Positions 42,567-52,180 of a DNA stretch of 64,000 bases are shown one piece after another. Made by a program: the position numbers and the translations under genes. This DNA is from Cupriavidus sp. D384 (GTDB lineage Bacteria; Pseudomonadota; Gammaproteobacteria; Burkholderiales; Burkholderiaceae), in assembly GCF_001652915.1 (NCBI RefSeq), contig NZ_BBQI01000009.1:287145-351144 (forward strand), given 5' to 3'. Every line of letters begins with the position of its first letter. The stretch's first letter is position 1. Under the pieces are notes generated by a model. It saw only the letters and a list, made by a program, of their open reading frames with translations, was not told the origin of the DNA and made no database searches.

Positions 42567-43751
42567 ATGAAAAAATCGCTACTCGCGCTTGCCGCGATGA
42601 GCGCTTTTGCCACGGCTGCAAATGCGCAAACCAGCGTGACCCTGTACGGCGTCGTCGACCTGCCAATCGAATATAACAACAACCTGGCACCCGGCTTCAA
42701 CACCAATCCCGCAACGTGGGGCCCGAATGGCCGTCCGCCCTCGCTGCCCGGCGGCGGCAGCCGTGTGGGCCTGCAGACCGGTGGCGGCCTGTCCGGCTCG
42801 CGCTGGGGTCTGCGCGGCACTGAAGACCTGGGCGGCGGCCTGAAGGCACTGTTCGTACTGGAAAGCGGCTTCGGCCTCGACAACGGCGCATCGCAGCAAG
42901 GCGGTCGCCTGTTCGGTCGTCAGGCGTTCCTGGGGCTGCAGAGCGACAGCTACGGCCGTCTGACCATGGGCCGTCAGTACACGACCATGTTCGACATGTT
43001 CGCGAACTTCTCGCCGACCGGCTACGCAACGATCTACGAACCGGTGGTGGCCCAGCTGGGCACCAACTTCCGTTCGGACAACACCGTCAAGTACACGGCC
43101 GTGTTCGGCCCGGTAACCGCCGAGGCGCACTGGAGCTTCGGCACGGGCGTGGCCGCGATCGGTCCGGTGCCGCTGGCTGCCTCGGGCGCTGGCGAATCGC
43201 CGGGCAACTTCAACAACAATGCGGGCGGTGGTGCCGGCGTGCTGTACATGAGCGGCCCGCTGGGCCTGACGCTGGCGTACGACGAATGGCGCCCGACGAT
43301 CACGATCGGCCAGCCTGGCCGTTCGCGCAAGGTGGGTGCCGCCGGTAGCTACACGGTCGGCCCTGCCAAGCTGATGGCCGGCTACCGCTACGGTCGCACG
43401 ACCGACAACACCGGCGCCGAGCTGCTGCGCGACAACTACTACTGGTTCGGCGTGAACTACCAGGTGACCGCGCCGCTGGGCCTGACGCTGGCGTACTTCT
43501 ACGACGACGTGAAGACGATGCGCGCGTCGTCGGCCTTCCTGGCCGACAACCCCAAGAACCCGTGGCAGATCAGCTTCGTGGCCGACTACAACTTCTCGAA
43601 GCGCACCGACGTCTACCTGACGGCCGGCTACGTGAAGAATTCGGGCCTGAACTTCGATACCTCGGCAGTGAGCTTTGCCAACGGCTACCCGCTGGAACAA
43701 GGCAAGACCAGCCAGGTTGGCGTGGCAGTGGGTATCCGCCACAAGTTCTGA
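42567..43751 (+). CDS. Outer-membrane porin, GBP (Gram-negative porin) family
   Basis: A 394-residue trimeric beta-barrel porin for small hydrophilic solutes. The signal peptide ([20 protein letters not shown], cleavage before Gln21) is followed by the family start SVTLYGVVD. Barrel segments such as [19 protein letters not shown] and [12 protein letters not shown] are typical of Burkholderiaceae porins. The last residue is Phe (GIRHKF), the outer-membrane insertion signal. A terminator follows. Confidence 0.95.
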   Translation: MKKSLLALAAMSAFATAANAQTSVTLYGVVDLPIEYNNNLAPGFNTNPATWGPNGRPPSLPGGGSRVGLQTGGGLSGSRWGLRGTEDLGGGLKALFVLESGFGLDNGASQQGGRLFGRQAFLGLQSDSYGRLTMGRQYTTMFDMFANFSPTGYATIYEPVVAQLGTNFRSDNTVKYTAVFGPVTAEAHWSFGTGVAAIGPVPLAASGAGESPGNFNNNAGGGAGVLYMSGPLGLTLAYDEWRPTITIGQPGRSRKVGAAGSYTVGPAKLMAGYRYGRTTDNTGAELLRDNYYWFGVNYQVTAPLGLTLAYFYDDVKTMRASSAFLADNPKNPWQISFVADYNFSKRTDVYLTAGYVKNSGLNFDTSAVSFANGYPLEQGKTSQVGVAVGIRHKF

Positions 43752-43789
43752 TCGAAGCTTCACGCAGTTCGACATTGTTCCTTTTCTTC

Positions 43790-43814
43790 AAGGCGCCTCC
43801 GGGCGCCTTTTTTC
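43790..43814 (+). terminator. Intrinsic terminator of the porin gene
   Basis: The stem AAGGCGCC/GGCGCCTT with a four-base loop is followed by TTTTT. It lies 38 bases after the stop. Confidence 0.9.
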
Positions 43815-43927
43815 ATGGCCCGCCGCGAATGTCTCAACGGGTTTCACCTCATCCGCGAAGTGGCGCGCGCCCGACTAGAATGGCCTGCAGACCGGAACAC
43901 CCGGCCGCCTTACCTGGAGACATTGCC

Positions 43928-44929
43928 ATGCATCAACCTCGCCGGCGCACCCTCGCCCTGCTCCTGTCGGTTGCCCTGGGCCCGCTGGCCGCCGCCACGG
44001 CCACGGCCAACGATGCCTATCCGGCCCGCCCGATCCGGCTGGTCGTGCCCTTCCCGGCCGGTGGCACCACCGACATCATGGCGCGGGCGGTATCGGCCGA
44101 ACTGTCGAAGCTGCCGGGCTGGAACGTGGTGGTCGACAACAAACCCGGCGCGGGCGGCAACATCGGCTCGGACATCGTGGCGAAGTCGGCCCCCGATGGC
44201 TATACGCTGCTGATGGGCACGGTTGGCACGCACGGCATCAACCAGTCGCTCTACGGCAAGCTGCCATTCGACCCGATCAAGGACTTCGCGCCGATCACAC
44301 TGGTGGCAGCGGTGCCCAATGTGCTGGTGGTCAATCCCGCCTTCGCGCAGCAGAACAAGATCAATAGCGTCAACGACCTGATTGCCTATGCGCGCGCCAA
44401 TCCGGGCAAGCTCAACATGGCATCGAGCGGCAATGGCACGTCGATCCACCTGGCCGGCGAACTGTTCAAGACGCAGACCAAGACCTTCATGGTCCACTTC
44501 CCGTACCGCGGCAGCGGCCCTGCCCTGACCGACCTGTCCGGCGGCACGATGCAGGTGATGTTCGACAACCTGCCCTCGTCGATGCAGCTGATCAAGGCGG
44601 GCAAGCTCAAGGCGCTGGCCGTGACCAGTGCCAAGCCATCGCCGGCCCTGCCCGGCGTGCCCACTGTGGCACAGGCGGCCAACCTGCCCAACTTCGAGGC
44701 CAGCTCGTGGTTTGGCCTGCTGGCGCCGGCCGGCACGCCGCCGGAGATCATCCATCGCATCCAGCAGGAAGTGGCGAAGAGCCTGAACACGCCGGCCGTC
44801 CGCGAACGGCTGATGGCACAGGGCGCCGACCCGGTGGGCAACACGCCCGAGCAGTTCGCCGCGCTGATCCGGTCGGAGACCGTCAAATGGGCCAAGGTCG
44901 TCAAGGATTCGGGCGCCAAGGTCGACTGA
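43928..44929 (+). CDS. Bug-type tripartite tricarboxylate transporter receptor
   Basis: A 333-residue periplasmic solute-binding protein of the Bug (TctC-like) family, which is greatly expanded in Cupriavidus and Bordetella. The signal peptide (residues 1 to about 28) ends in [12 protein letters not shown], and the mature start [19 protein letters not shown] is the family hallmark; [12 protein letters not shown] is also typical. No tctA/tctB membrane genes are adjacent, so it is an orphan receptor. The ligand cannot be told from sequence. Confidence 0.93.
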   Translation: MHQPRRRTLALLLSVALGPLAAATATANDAYPARPIRLVVPFPAGGTTDIMARAVSAELSKLPGWNVVVDNKPGAGGNIGSDIVAKSAPDGYTLLMGTVGTHGINQSLYGKLPFDPIKDFAPITLVAAVPNVLVVNPAFAQQNKINSVNDLIAYARANPGKLNMASSGNGTSIHLAGELFKTQTKTFMVHFPYRGSGPALTDLSGGTMQVMFDNLPSSMQLIKAGKLKALAVTSAKPSPALPGVPTVAQAANLPNFEASSWFGLLAPAGTPPEIIHRIQQEVAKSLNTPAVRERLMAQGADPVGNTPEQFAALIRSETVKWAKVVKDSGAKVD

Positions 44930-45021
44930 CCGGCACCGCCGTCCGCAATTACGGGCAATAGGGAGATCGCCGGGCAGCGCATATACTTGAGGCATCAAAT
45001 GTTCGAGCTGCCCCGATCCCG

Positions 45022-45531
45022 ATGCCCATTCCTTCCGCCGCCAGCAGCGCCGCCGATGACACCCCGGTTGACCTGGAAACCAGTGCCGGCGAATCGGACC
45101 ACGAGGCGCTGCGGCTCTGGCTGCGCCTGCTGACCTGCACGACGCTGATCGAGGGCGATATCCGCTCGCGCCTGCGCCAGGACTTTGCGGTGACGCTGCC
45201 CCGCTTCGACCTGATGTCGCAGCTGGACCGCCACCCGGAAGGGCTCAAGATGGGTGAACTGTCGCGCCGCATGATGGTGACCGGCGGCAATGTCACGGGC
45301 ATCACCGACCAACTGCAGGAGGAAGGCCTGGTCACGCGCGAGGCACTGCCCACGGACCGCCGGGCCTATCTGATCCGCCTGACGCCAGCGGGGCGCGAGG
45401 CGTTCTCGCACATGGCGCGCGCGCACGAGATGTGGGTGGAACAAATGTTTTCCGGACTTGCCGAAACCGATCGGCGCGCCCTCTTCCGACTACTGGGCCG
45501 CCTCAAGTCCAGCCTGACGACCACGCCATGA
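45022..45531 (+). CDS. MarR-family transcriptional regulator
   Basis: A 169-residue winged-helix regulator. The HTH is around LKMGELSRRMMVTGGNVTGITDQLQ (about residues 76-100) and the wing includes PTDRRAYLIRLT, both standard for MarR. The first ~28 residues are Ala/Asp-rich and likely disordered. The stop codon overlaps the following lipoprotein gene by ATGA. MarR proteins usually repress nearby genes and respond to small aromatic ligands; the target here is unknown. Confidence 0.92.
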   Translation: MPIPSAASSAADDTPVDLETSAGESDHEALRLWLRLLTCTTLIEGDIRSRLRQDFAVTLPRFDLMSQLDRHPEGLKMGELSRRMMVTGGNVTGITDQLQEEGLVTREALPTDRRAYLIRLTPAGREAFSHMARAHEMWVEQMFSGLAETDRRALFRLLGRLKSSLTTTP

Positions 45532-46001
45532 CCCGTATCGCAATTCCCGCAATCCGTTGGGTGCCCGCACTGTGCGCGGCCGCGCTGGCTACGCTTGGCG
45601 CGGGATGCAGCAGCACACCGGCCGGCCCGCAGATCACGCCGGTCAACGCCACGATCAAGCTCGGCCATGTGACCGAGAAAACCTTCCTGTCACGCGTGGA
45701 TGTGCCGCAAGGCAGCAGCTACGGCGGCTACGGGATGGGAGTGGGCGGCGTGGCCGCTGGCGGTGGGGGTGGTGGTGGCGGTGTCGGCGTGGGGTTCTCG
45801 ATAGACCTGTCGCGGCTGCTCAATCCGCCGCCTCCGCCCGTGCAGATGGACCTGTATCAGTACAAGGTCCGGACCACCGATGGCACGGTGGCCCAGGTGA
45901 ACGGCCCGGCCGCGCCGGGGCTGGAACCCGGCACATGCGTGCGGCTGATCTATCCCGATGGATCGACCCAGCCGCAGATGGCGCCGTCGAACGAGTGCTG
46001 A
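45528..46001 (+). CDS. Small lipoprotein with a glycine run, coupled to the MarR gene
   Basis: A 157-residue predicted lipoprotein with lipobox LGAGC (Cys27). It has a short conserved-looking segment (TPVNATIKLGHVTEKTF), a glycine-rich stretch at residues 66-89 and a C-terminal domain with PGLEPGTCVRLIYPDG, which recalls the outer-membrane lipoproteins of the SlyB/Pcp type only loosely. I do not assign a function. The start overlaps the MarR stop, so the two are translationally coupled. Confidence 0.75.
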   Translation: MTRIAIPAIRWVPALCAAALATLGAGCSSTPAGPQITPVNATIKLGHVTEKTFLSRVDVPQGSSYGGYGMGVGGVAAGGGGGGGGVGVGFSIDLSRLLNPPPPPVQMDLYQYKVRTTDGTVAQVNGPAAPGLEPGTCVRLIYPDGSTQPQMAPSNEC

Positions 46002-46025
46002 CGACGGGCGCCCGGCCCTGAGCGC

Positions 46026-47708
46026 TCAGGCAGCCTTGCGGCTGTCGCGCAGCTCGCGCCGCAGGATCTTGCCGACGTTGGTCTTCGGCAGCTCGGTGCG
46101 GAATTCGACGTACTTCGGGCGCTTGTAGCCGGTCAGGCGGTCCTTGCAGAACGCGATCACGTCGGCTTCCGAGAGGGCCGGATCCTTCTTGACCACGAAC
46201 AGCTTCACCACCTCGCCCGAATGCTGGTCGGGCACGCCAACCGCCGCCACTTCGAGCACGCCCGGGCATTCGGCGACCACGCCTTCCACCTCGTTCGGAT
46301 ACACGTTGAAGCCCGACACCAGGATCATGTCCTTCTTGCGGTCGACGATCTTCGTGTAGCCACGCTCGTCCATCACGCCGATGTCGCCGGTCTTGAAGAA
46401 GCCGTCCGGGGTCATGACCTTGGCGGTCTCGTCCGGGCGGTTCCAGTAGCCGGCCATCACCTGCGGGCCGCGCAGGCAGATCTCGCCCGGCTGGCCCAGC
46501 GGCAGTTCATTGCCGTCGTCGTCGCGGATCGACACTTCGGTGGAAGGCAGCGGCAGCCCGATGGTGCCCGAGAACGCGTCGGAATCGGTCGGGTTGCAGG
46601 TGGCCGACGGCGAGGTTTCCGACAGACCGTAGCCCTCGATGATCGGGCAGCCCGTCTTGGCGAGCCAGTTCTTCGCCACGGCTTCCTGCACGGCCATGCC
46701 GCCGCCATTGGCGACGCGCAGGCCCGAGCAGTCGACCTTGCCGAAATCCGGATGATTCAGCAGCGCGTTGTAAAGCGTGTTCACGGCCGGGAACATGTGG
46801 AACTTGTACTTCTGCAGTTCCTTGATAAAGCCCGGGATATCGCGCGGATTCGGAATCAGGATGCTCAGGCCGCCGCTGCGCATGCCCAGCAGGCAGCAGA
46901 CCGTCAGCGCGAAGATGTGGTACAGCGGCAGCGCGGTGATCGTCACCACCTGGTCGATATGGGCGCCCTTGGCAAGCGCCGGCTGCATCCAGGCCTCGGA
47001 CTGCAGCACGTTCGCCACGATATTCCGGTGCAGCAGCGTGGCACCCTTCGACACCCCCGTGGTACCGCCCGTGTACTGCAGGAACGCGATGTCATCCGGG
47101 CCCGTGCTCACGGGCTTCAGTTCCATCCTGCGCCCTTCGGCCAGCACGTCGTTGAAGCGCACGCAGTTGGGCAGTTCCCAGGCCGGCACCATCTTCTTGA
47201 CGTTGCGCACCACGAAATTGACGATGCTGCCCTTCAGGCCGCCCAGCATGTCGCCCATGCTGGCTACCACCACGTGCTTGACCGGCGTGGCCGGCAGTAC
47301 GGCCTGCAGCGTGGCCGCGAAGTTCTCAAGGATGACGATGGCTTCGGCGCCGCTGTCCTTGAGCTGGTGCTCCAGCTCGCGCGGCGTGTACAGCGGATTC
47401 ACGTTGACTACCACGTAGCCGGCGCGCAGCACGGCGGCCAGCACCACCGGGTACTGCAGCACGTTCGGCATCATGATGGCCACGCGTGCGCCGGGGCGCA
47501 GGCCGCGCGACTGCAGCCAGGCCGCGAACTGGCGCGACAGCTGGTCCAGTTCGCCATAGGTGATGGCGCGGTCCATGCAGATGAACGCGCGACGGTCGGC
47601 GTAGGTACGGAACGAATGCTCGAGCAACTGGGCCAGCGAACGGAACTGGCTGGCGTCGATCTCTGCCGGTACGCCTGCCGGATAGTTTTTCAGCCACAGC
47701 TTTTCCAT
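46026..47708 (-). CDS. fadD: Long-chain fatty acid--CoA ligase
   Basis: A 560-residue acyl-CoA synthetase that activates fatty acids with ATP and CoA for beta-oxidation. The AMP-binding motif YTGGTTGVSKGA is at residues 212-223; the second ATP region GYGLSETSP, the motif FFKTGDIGVMDERGY and the C-terminal catalytic Lys region (LPKTNVGKILRREL) are all present. A candidate operator (47727-47738) lies just upstream, and a TetR-family regulator is the next gene upstream on the same strand, which suggests local control. Confidence 0.93.
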   Translation of the reverse strand: MEKLWLKNYPAGVPAEIDASQFRSLAQLLEHSFRTYADRRAFICMDRAITYGELDQLSRQFAAWLQSRGLRPGARVAIMMPNVLQYPVVLAAVLRAGYVVVNVNPLYTPRELEHQLKDSGAEAIVILENFAATLQAVLPATPVKHVVVASMGDMLGGLKGSIVNFVVRNVKKMVPAWELPNCVRFNDVLAEGRRMELKPVSTGPDDIAFLQYTGGTTGVSKGATLLHRNIVANVLQSEAWMQPALAKGAHIDQVVTITALPLYHIFALTVCCLLGMRSGGLSILIPNPRDIPGFIKELQKYKFHMFPAVNTLYNALLNHPDFGKVDCSGLRVANGGGMAVQEAVAKNWLAKTGCPIIEGYGLSETSPSATCNPTDSDAFSGTIGLPLPSTEVSIRDDDGNELPLGQPGEICLRGPQVMAGYWNRPDETAKVMTPDGFFKTGDIGVMDERGYTKIVDRKKDMILVSGFNVYPNEVEGVVAECPGVLEVAAVGVPDQHSGEVVKLFVVKKDPALSEADVIAFCKDRLTGYKRPKYVEFRTELPKTNVGKILRRELRDSRKAA

Positions 47709-47726
47709 ACCGTCTCCTGAATTTCT

Positions 47727-47738
47727 GAATGGTCGTTC
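47727..47738. promoter_or_regulatory. Candidate TetR-type operator upstream of fadD
   Basis: GAATGGTCGTTC is an imperfect inverted repeat (GAA-G/C-TTC) 19 bases before the fadD start. It resembles the short palindromes recognised by TetR-type fatty-acid regulators. The assignment is inference. Confidence 0.35.
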
Positions 47739-47902
47739 GATTTTTTGGGAATGCTAAACGCGTGTCCCATGTGAAGACAACCCGTTAGACGAAGTCCTCC
47801 ACGAATTGGACCGTCGAAATCGTGAATTATGCGCCACCCCTTGGGGGATCGAGGGAATACCCTGATGAAACTGGCGGAGAAAACCGCAAGCCCTGCCGCC
47901 GA

Positions 47903-48571
47903 TCAAGCCGGCGGCAGCACCAGCTTCATCATGTTCTGCGCCAGCTCGTGGGCCAGCGCCTCCGGGTCCATGCGCCCCGGCTCATGCCATGTGTACATGA
48001 AGCCGATGACGCCGCCCATGGAATGGGCCGTCACGCGTGCATCGCCAAACGCGAACACGCCCGCGGCGCGCCCTTCCTCCAGCAGCACGTACAGGTCACG
48101 GTAGAACTCGCGGGCCATGCTGTTGAGCCACTCCACCGTATCGTCTTTCAGGTACTGGTTGTCGCGGAAGCTCAACGCCGCCGCCACATGGCACCTGACG
48201 CAGCGGCGCGCCATTTCCAGCAGGCAGGCGTGCAGGCGCTCGCGCACCGGCAGCGCCGGGTTGGCCGTTTCCCGAATCACCGGCAGGCAGGTCTGCGCCG
48301 ATTCGCGGCACAGGATGTCGAAGATCTCGTACTTGTCGGCGAAGTAATAGTAGACCGCCGGCTTGGTCACGCCCAGCGCCCGGCACAGGTCGTTCATCGT
48401 CATGCCCGGATAGCCTTTCGTGTAGAAAAGCTGCGCGGCAGTATCCAGGATCTGGCGGCGGCGCATTTCCTGGCGTTCGGCCACGTGCGAGCGCGCGGGA
48501 CCGTCGTCGCTCAGCGTGGCGGCGGCGGTTGCGCGCGGCAGATTGCCGGTTTTCTTGGGGGCATGAGACAT
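47903..48571 (-). CDS. TetR/AcrR-family transcriptional regulator
   Basis: A 222-residue regulator with an N-terminal HTH (MTMNDLCRALGVTKPAVYYYFADK, about residues 56-80) and an all-helical ligand domain. The start at 48571 (MSHAPKK) is chosen; 48580 or 48607 are possible. It lies 194 bases upstream of fadD on the same strand and may respond to acyl-CoA; that link is inferred from position. Confidence 0.9.
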   Translation of the reverse strand: MSHAPKKTGNLPRATAAATLSDDGPARSHVAERQEMRRRQILDTAAQLFYTKGYPGMTMNDLCRALGVTKPAVYYYFADKYEIFDILCRESAQTCLPVIRETANPALPVRERLHACLLEMARRCVRCHVAAALSFRDNQYLKDDTVEWLNSMAREFYRDLYVLLEEGRAAGVFAFGDARVTAHSMGGVIGFMYTWHEPGRMDPEALAHELAQNMMKLVLPPA

Positions 48572-48622
48572 GGCCGCCATTTTCGCATGCGGGGCGCGTG
48601 CCACCATCGGGAAACTCCCGCG

Positions 48623-49765
48623 TCAGGGTTTTGGCGTATCGGCCACGGCGCCGGTGTTGCCACGCGCGGTCAGTGGCGTGACTTCGGTGGCCGGCGGCGC
48701 CAGCTTGCGCAGCACTGCGTCGCGCTCGGCCGGCGGCAGGTCGCCGATCTTGCGCGCGGCGGCGTAGAAGCGCTCCCAGTCGCCGCCGCACTGCCCCAGC
48801 AGCGCGGTAAAGGCCGGCACCCATTGCTGGTACGTGGCCACGGCGGCCAGGTGGGCATTGGTCAACGGCTGGTCGAACCAGCGGTCGTAGCCGGTATAGC
48901 CGGCCCATTCGACCTTCAGCGCCGCGTACTCCTGTCGCAGTTCGCCGAAAATGCGCGCCTTGCCCTGGCGCTTGGCTTCGTCGTCGAGCGGCGACTTGTA
49001 CAGCGCCACGAGCTTGTCGCGGGTGCTGAGCAGCATCGCGCGGAACTGGCGCCGCCGGCCGTCATAGATCTTGTAGCTGGCGCGCGCGTCGGCCGATCCT
49101 TCCTGCGCCAGCCAGTGCTCCACGCCGGCCACTTCCACGGCCGTGGCAAACGACTCGTTGAAGGCGGTGTCGTTGCGCACGTACACCACCTGGTGTGCCA
49201 GCTCGTGGAAGATCAGCCGGGCCAGTTCGCCCTCGGGCTGGTAGACAAAGGTATTGAGTAGCGGATCGTCGAAATAGCCGAGCGTCGAATAGGCCGGGAT
49301 GCCTGCCACGTAGGCTTCAAACCCGTCGCGACGCAATCCCTGGGCATAGTGATCGGCATCGTTCTCGCTGTAGTAGCCCCGGTACGTAATGCAGCCAACG
49401 ATCGGGAAGCACCACTTGCGCAAGTCCAGCGACAGTTCGGGCGTGGCGAACACGCTCCACACCACATAGGGCCGGTGCAAATTGGCGTAACGGCGATAGC
49501 TGCCGTTGTCGGGGAGTTTCAGTTCGCGCGATGCGTAATCGCGGATGCGGCGCGCCAGTTCCAGCCGCTGCGCCAGCTTCTGGTCATTGGCACCGTTGGC
49601 AGTGGCGATGGCATCGTCCAGCGACTGCGCCGATGCCATCACGCCCAGGTGGCCGCCGATCGACTGATAGTAATAGCCGACCGTGTCGCAGCCGGCCGCC
49701 AGCACCGCCAGGGCGAGCATCGCGAGGATGCCCGCCAGACGCCGGCGGGCCGGCCACCGGTTCAT
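48623..49765 (-). CDS. Predicted lipoprotein aminopeptidase (COG4324-like)
   Basis: A 380-residue predicted zinc peptidase anchored to a membrane. The lipobox LAAGC gives Cys26 as the lipidated residue. The gluzincin-type HEXXH is His187-Glu188-Leu-Ala-His191, with further acidic residues at 204 and 211 in FNESFATAVE as candidate third ligands. The family is annotated as predicted aminopeptidase; the substrate is not known. The start overlaps the stop of the molybdopterin oxidoreductase gene (ATGA). Confidence 0.85.
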   Translation of the reverse strand: MNRWPARRRLAGILAMLALAVLAAGCDTVGYYYQSIGGHLGVMASAQSLDDAIATANGANDQKLAQRLELARRIRDYASRELKLPDNGSYRRYANLHRPYVVWSVFATPELSLDLRKWCFPIVGCITYRGYYSENDADHYAQGLRRDGFEAYVAGIPAYSTLGYFDDPLLNTFVYQPEGELARLIFHELAHQVVYVRNDTAFNESFATAVEVAGVEHWLAQEGSADARASYKIYDGRRRQFRAMLLSTRDKLVALYKSPLDDEAKRQGKARIFGELRQEYAALKVEWAGYTGYDRWFDQPLTNAHLAAVATYQQWVPAFTALLGQCGGDWERFYAAARKIGDLPPAERDAVLRKLAPPATEVTPLTARGNTGAVADTPKP

Positions 49766-51867
49766 GATGCCAGGGCCTCGGCCCGCACCGCCTCCACTTC
49801 CACGAGGCAGTCATAGAAGACCGGCGCGCGGCCCAGGTCGGTCAGCTGCTGGCTGGTCAGTTCGTTGGCGTTCTTGCCATCCGGGGCGAGCTTCTTCCAC
49901 CAGATCGACAGGCCAACCACCAGGCCCTGCTTGGCGCGATCGGTCACGCGGGCGCGCGCCTGCATGCTGCCACGGTCGTTGTAGGCACGGACCAGGTCGC
50001 CATGGGCGATGTTGCGCGCGGCAGCGTCCACCGGATGGATATCCAGGTGCGGCTCGCCTTCGGTGTTGCGCAGGCTGTCTACGTTGACGAACGAGCTGTT
50101 CAGGAAATTCCGGGCCGGGGGCGAGATCATGGCAAGCGGATACCGTGCCGCCAGTTCCGGCGCCGACGACGGGGTCTCGTAAGGCGCCACATAGGCTGGC
50201 AGCGGATCGAGCCCGTCGCGCGCCATGGCTTCCGAATAGAACTCGCATTTTCCCGAGGGCGTCGGGAAGCCACCGTTGGCGAACGGCGCGGCATCGATAT
50301 TGAGCCGCTGCCAGCCGCGCGCCTTCAGCGTGTCCCAGCTGATGCCCTCGGCCCGCTTGTCGTCGCGCAGGATGGCCTGGCTGGCGATTTCCTCGTCGGT
50401 ATCGGCAAAGCACGGCTCGGCAAACCCCATGCGCGCGGCCAGCCGGCGGAAGATCTCGGTGTTCGGCAATGCCTGGCCCAGCGGCGCCACGGCCTGGTTG
50501 TTGGCCATGAAATAGACGTGGCCGTAGGTCTTGTGCACGTCCACGTGTTCGAGCTGCGTGGTGGCTGGCAGCACGATATCGGCATAGTCAGCCGTATCGG
50601 TGCGGAAGTGCTCCAGCACCACTGTGAACAGGTCTTCGCGCGCAAAGCCCTGCGCCACCCTGGCCGATTCGGGTGCCACGGCCACCGGGTTGCTGTTGTA
50701 GACCACCACGGCCTCGATCTTCGGGCCGTTGCCGCGCGTGCCGTCGTCCAGCAGCGCATCGCCGATCGTGCTCATGTTCACGGTGCGCGGCAGGCTGGGC
50801 CAGCCGGGCAGCAGGTCCGGGCGCTGCAGCGAAGCCGTATCGACCGGGAAAAATCCCGACGTGGACAGCTGCAGGCCGCCCGCCGGCTGGCGCCAGGCGC
50901 CGACCAGCGACGGCAGGCACGCCACGGCGCGCACGGCCTGGCCGCCGCCGCGCACGCGCTGCACGCCATAGTTCAGGCGGATCGCCACGGGCTGGCGTTC
51001 CTTGACCGCCAGCTGGCCATACAGGCCGGCCAGCCACTCGATGTCTTCCACCGGCACGCCGCAGACCTCGGCCGCGCGGGCCGGCGGATAGTCCATCGCG
51101 CGCTCGCGCAGCGCGTCGAAACCGACCGTGTGCTGCGCGATGTAGTCGTGATCCAGCAGGTTGTCGCGGATCAGGATGTGGATCATCGCCAGCGCCAGCG
51201 CGCCGTCGGTGCCCGGCATCGGCGCGATATGGCGATGGCACTTCTCGGCTGTCAGCGAGCGGTACGGATCGATCGCCACCAGCGTGGCGCCGCGGCGCTT
51301 GGCTTCCTGCGCGCGGGTCCAGAAATGCAGGTTCGACGCAATCGGGTTGCCGCCCCAGATGATCACCAGCCTGGCATCGACCACGTGCTCCATGTCCATG
51401 CCGACGCTGGCGCCATAGGTGTACCGCAGCGCCGTGGCGCCGGCACTGGCACAGATCGTGCGATCCAGCAGCGACGCACCGAGCTTGTGGAAGAACCGCG
51501 CGGCCATGCTTTCGCCCTGCACCAGGCCCATCGTGCCGGCGTAGCTGTACGGCACGATCGCCTCGGGGTTGCGCGCGGCGATGGTGCCAAGCCGCGTGGC
51601 GATCTCGTCGAGCGCGGCTTCCCACGAGATGGGCTCGAACTTGCCCTCGCCCTTCTTGCCGACGCGGCGCAGCGGCGTCAGCAGGCGGTCGGCGTGGTAG
51701 GTGCGTTCGGTGTAGCGCGACACCTTGGTGCAGAGCACGCCGCCGGTGGTGGGATGTTCCGGATCGCCGGCCACCTTGACGGCACGGCCGTCCTCGACGG
51801 TGACGAGCAGCGCACAGGTATCGGGACAATCATGGGGACAGGCGGCGCGGACGATGCGGGTGGCCAT
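49762..51867 (-). CDS. Molybdopterin oxidoreductase (DMSO reductase superfamily)
   Basis: A 701-residue bis-MGD enzyme with an N-terminal [4Fe-4S] site (Cys10, Cys14, Cys18, Cys46, in AACPHDCPDTC and VLCTK). The molybdopterin-binding domains follow, and the C-terminal molydopterin dinucleotide-binding domain runs from about 580 (ARYPLAMISPP). There is no twin-arginine signal, so it is cytoplasmic. The electron donor/acceptor subunits are not adjacent; the substrate is unknown. The start is MATRIVRAAC at 51867; upstream codons are open but unconserved. Confidence 0.88.
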   Translation of the reverse strand: MATRIVRAACPHDCPDTCALLVTVEDGRAVKVAGDPEHPTTGGVLCTKVSRYTERTYHADRLLTPLRRVGKKGEGKFEPISWEAALDEIATRLGTIAARNPEAIVPYSYAGTMGLVQGESMAARFFHKLGASLLDRTICASAGATALRYTYGASVGMDMEHVVDARLVIIWGGNPIASNLHFWTRAQEAKRRGATLVAIDPYRSLTAEKCHRHIAPMPGTDGALALAMIHILIRDNLLDHDYIAQHTVGFDALRERAMDYPPARAAEVCGVPVEDIEWLAGLYGQLAVKERQPVAIRLNYGVQRVRGGGQAVRAVACLPSLVGAWRQPAGGLQLSTSGFFPVDTASLQRPDLLPGWPSLPRTVNMSTIGDALLDDGTRGNGPKIEAVVVYNSNPVAVAPESARVAQGFAREDLFTVVLEHFRTDTADYADIVLPATTQLEHVDVHKTYGHVYFMANNQAVAPLGQALPNTEIFRRLAARMGFAEPCFADTDEEIASQAILRDDKRAEGISWDTLKARGWQRLNIDAAPFANGGFPTPSGKCEFYSEAMARDGLDPLPAYVAPYETPSSAPELAARYPLAMISPPARNFLNSSFVNVDSLRNTEGEPHLDIHPVDAAARNIAHGDLVRAYNDRGSMQARARVTDRAKQGLVVGLSIWWKKLAPDGKNANELTSQQLTDLGRAPVFYDCLVEVEAVRAEALAS

Positions 51868-52040
51868 GGTGGGCTTCGGCAGGCAGATACGACGGATGGG
51901 GCGCCCGGTACGGCGCATTGGGCGGGCCGACGGCGTGGCGTTTGTCAACGGCGTGACTGTGGCGCAGTGGCGTCGGCCAAACATTGCTGACCGGGAGAAA
52001 TTGTTTGGCTCCGATTGTATTCGATTATGATGTGCCGGCG

Positions 52041-52083
52041 CAGTCCGGCCAAGGCCGTGGACTGTCCGGCCCCGCTGGGCCGG
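52041..52083 (+). promoter_or_regulatory. Tandem hairpins in the leader of the LivK-type gene
   Basis: Hairpin 1 (52041-52064) pairs CAGTCC with GGACTG plus inner GGCC/GGCC. Hairpin 2 (52066-52083) pairs CCGGCCC with GGGCCGG around CGCT. They lie 97-140 bases before the ATG, in the 313-base space that otherwise holds no gene. Confidence 0.5.
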
Positions 52084-52180
52084 GAGCCGTACCGGCACAA
52101 GATCCGGACGGCATCCGCGGGGTCCGAAAGCAGCAAGGAAGCAACGAAGAACGTTTTACGGATTTTTGACGGGGATTCAC

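Noticed and set aside
50002..51990. A 662-codon plus-strand frame opposite the molybdopterin oxidoreductase
   Set aside because: Antisense shadow; the minus-strand protein has the iron-sulphur and molybdopterin motifs.
52041..52140. Possible 4.5S (SRP) RNA in the GC-rich hairpin region
   Set aside because: The conserved GGTCAGG and GGAAGGGAGCAG-type loops of SRP RNA are missing, so only a structured leader is claimed.
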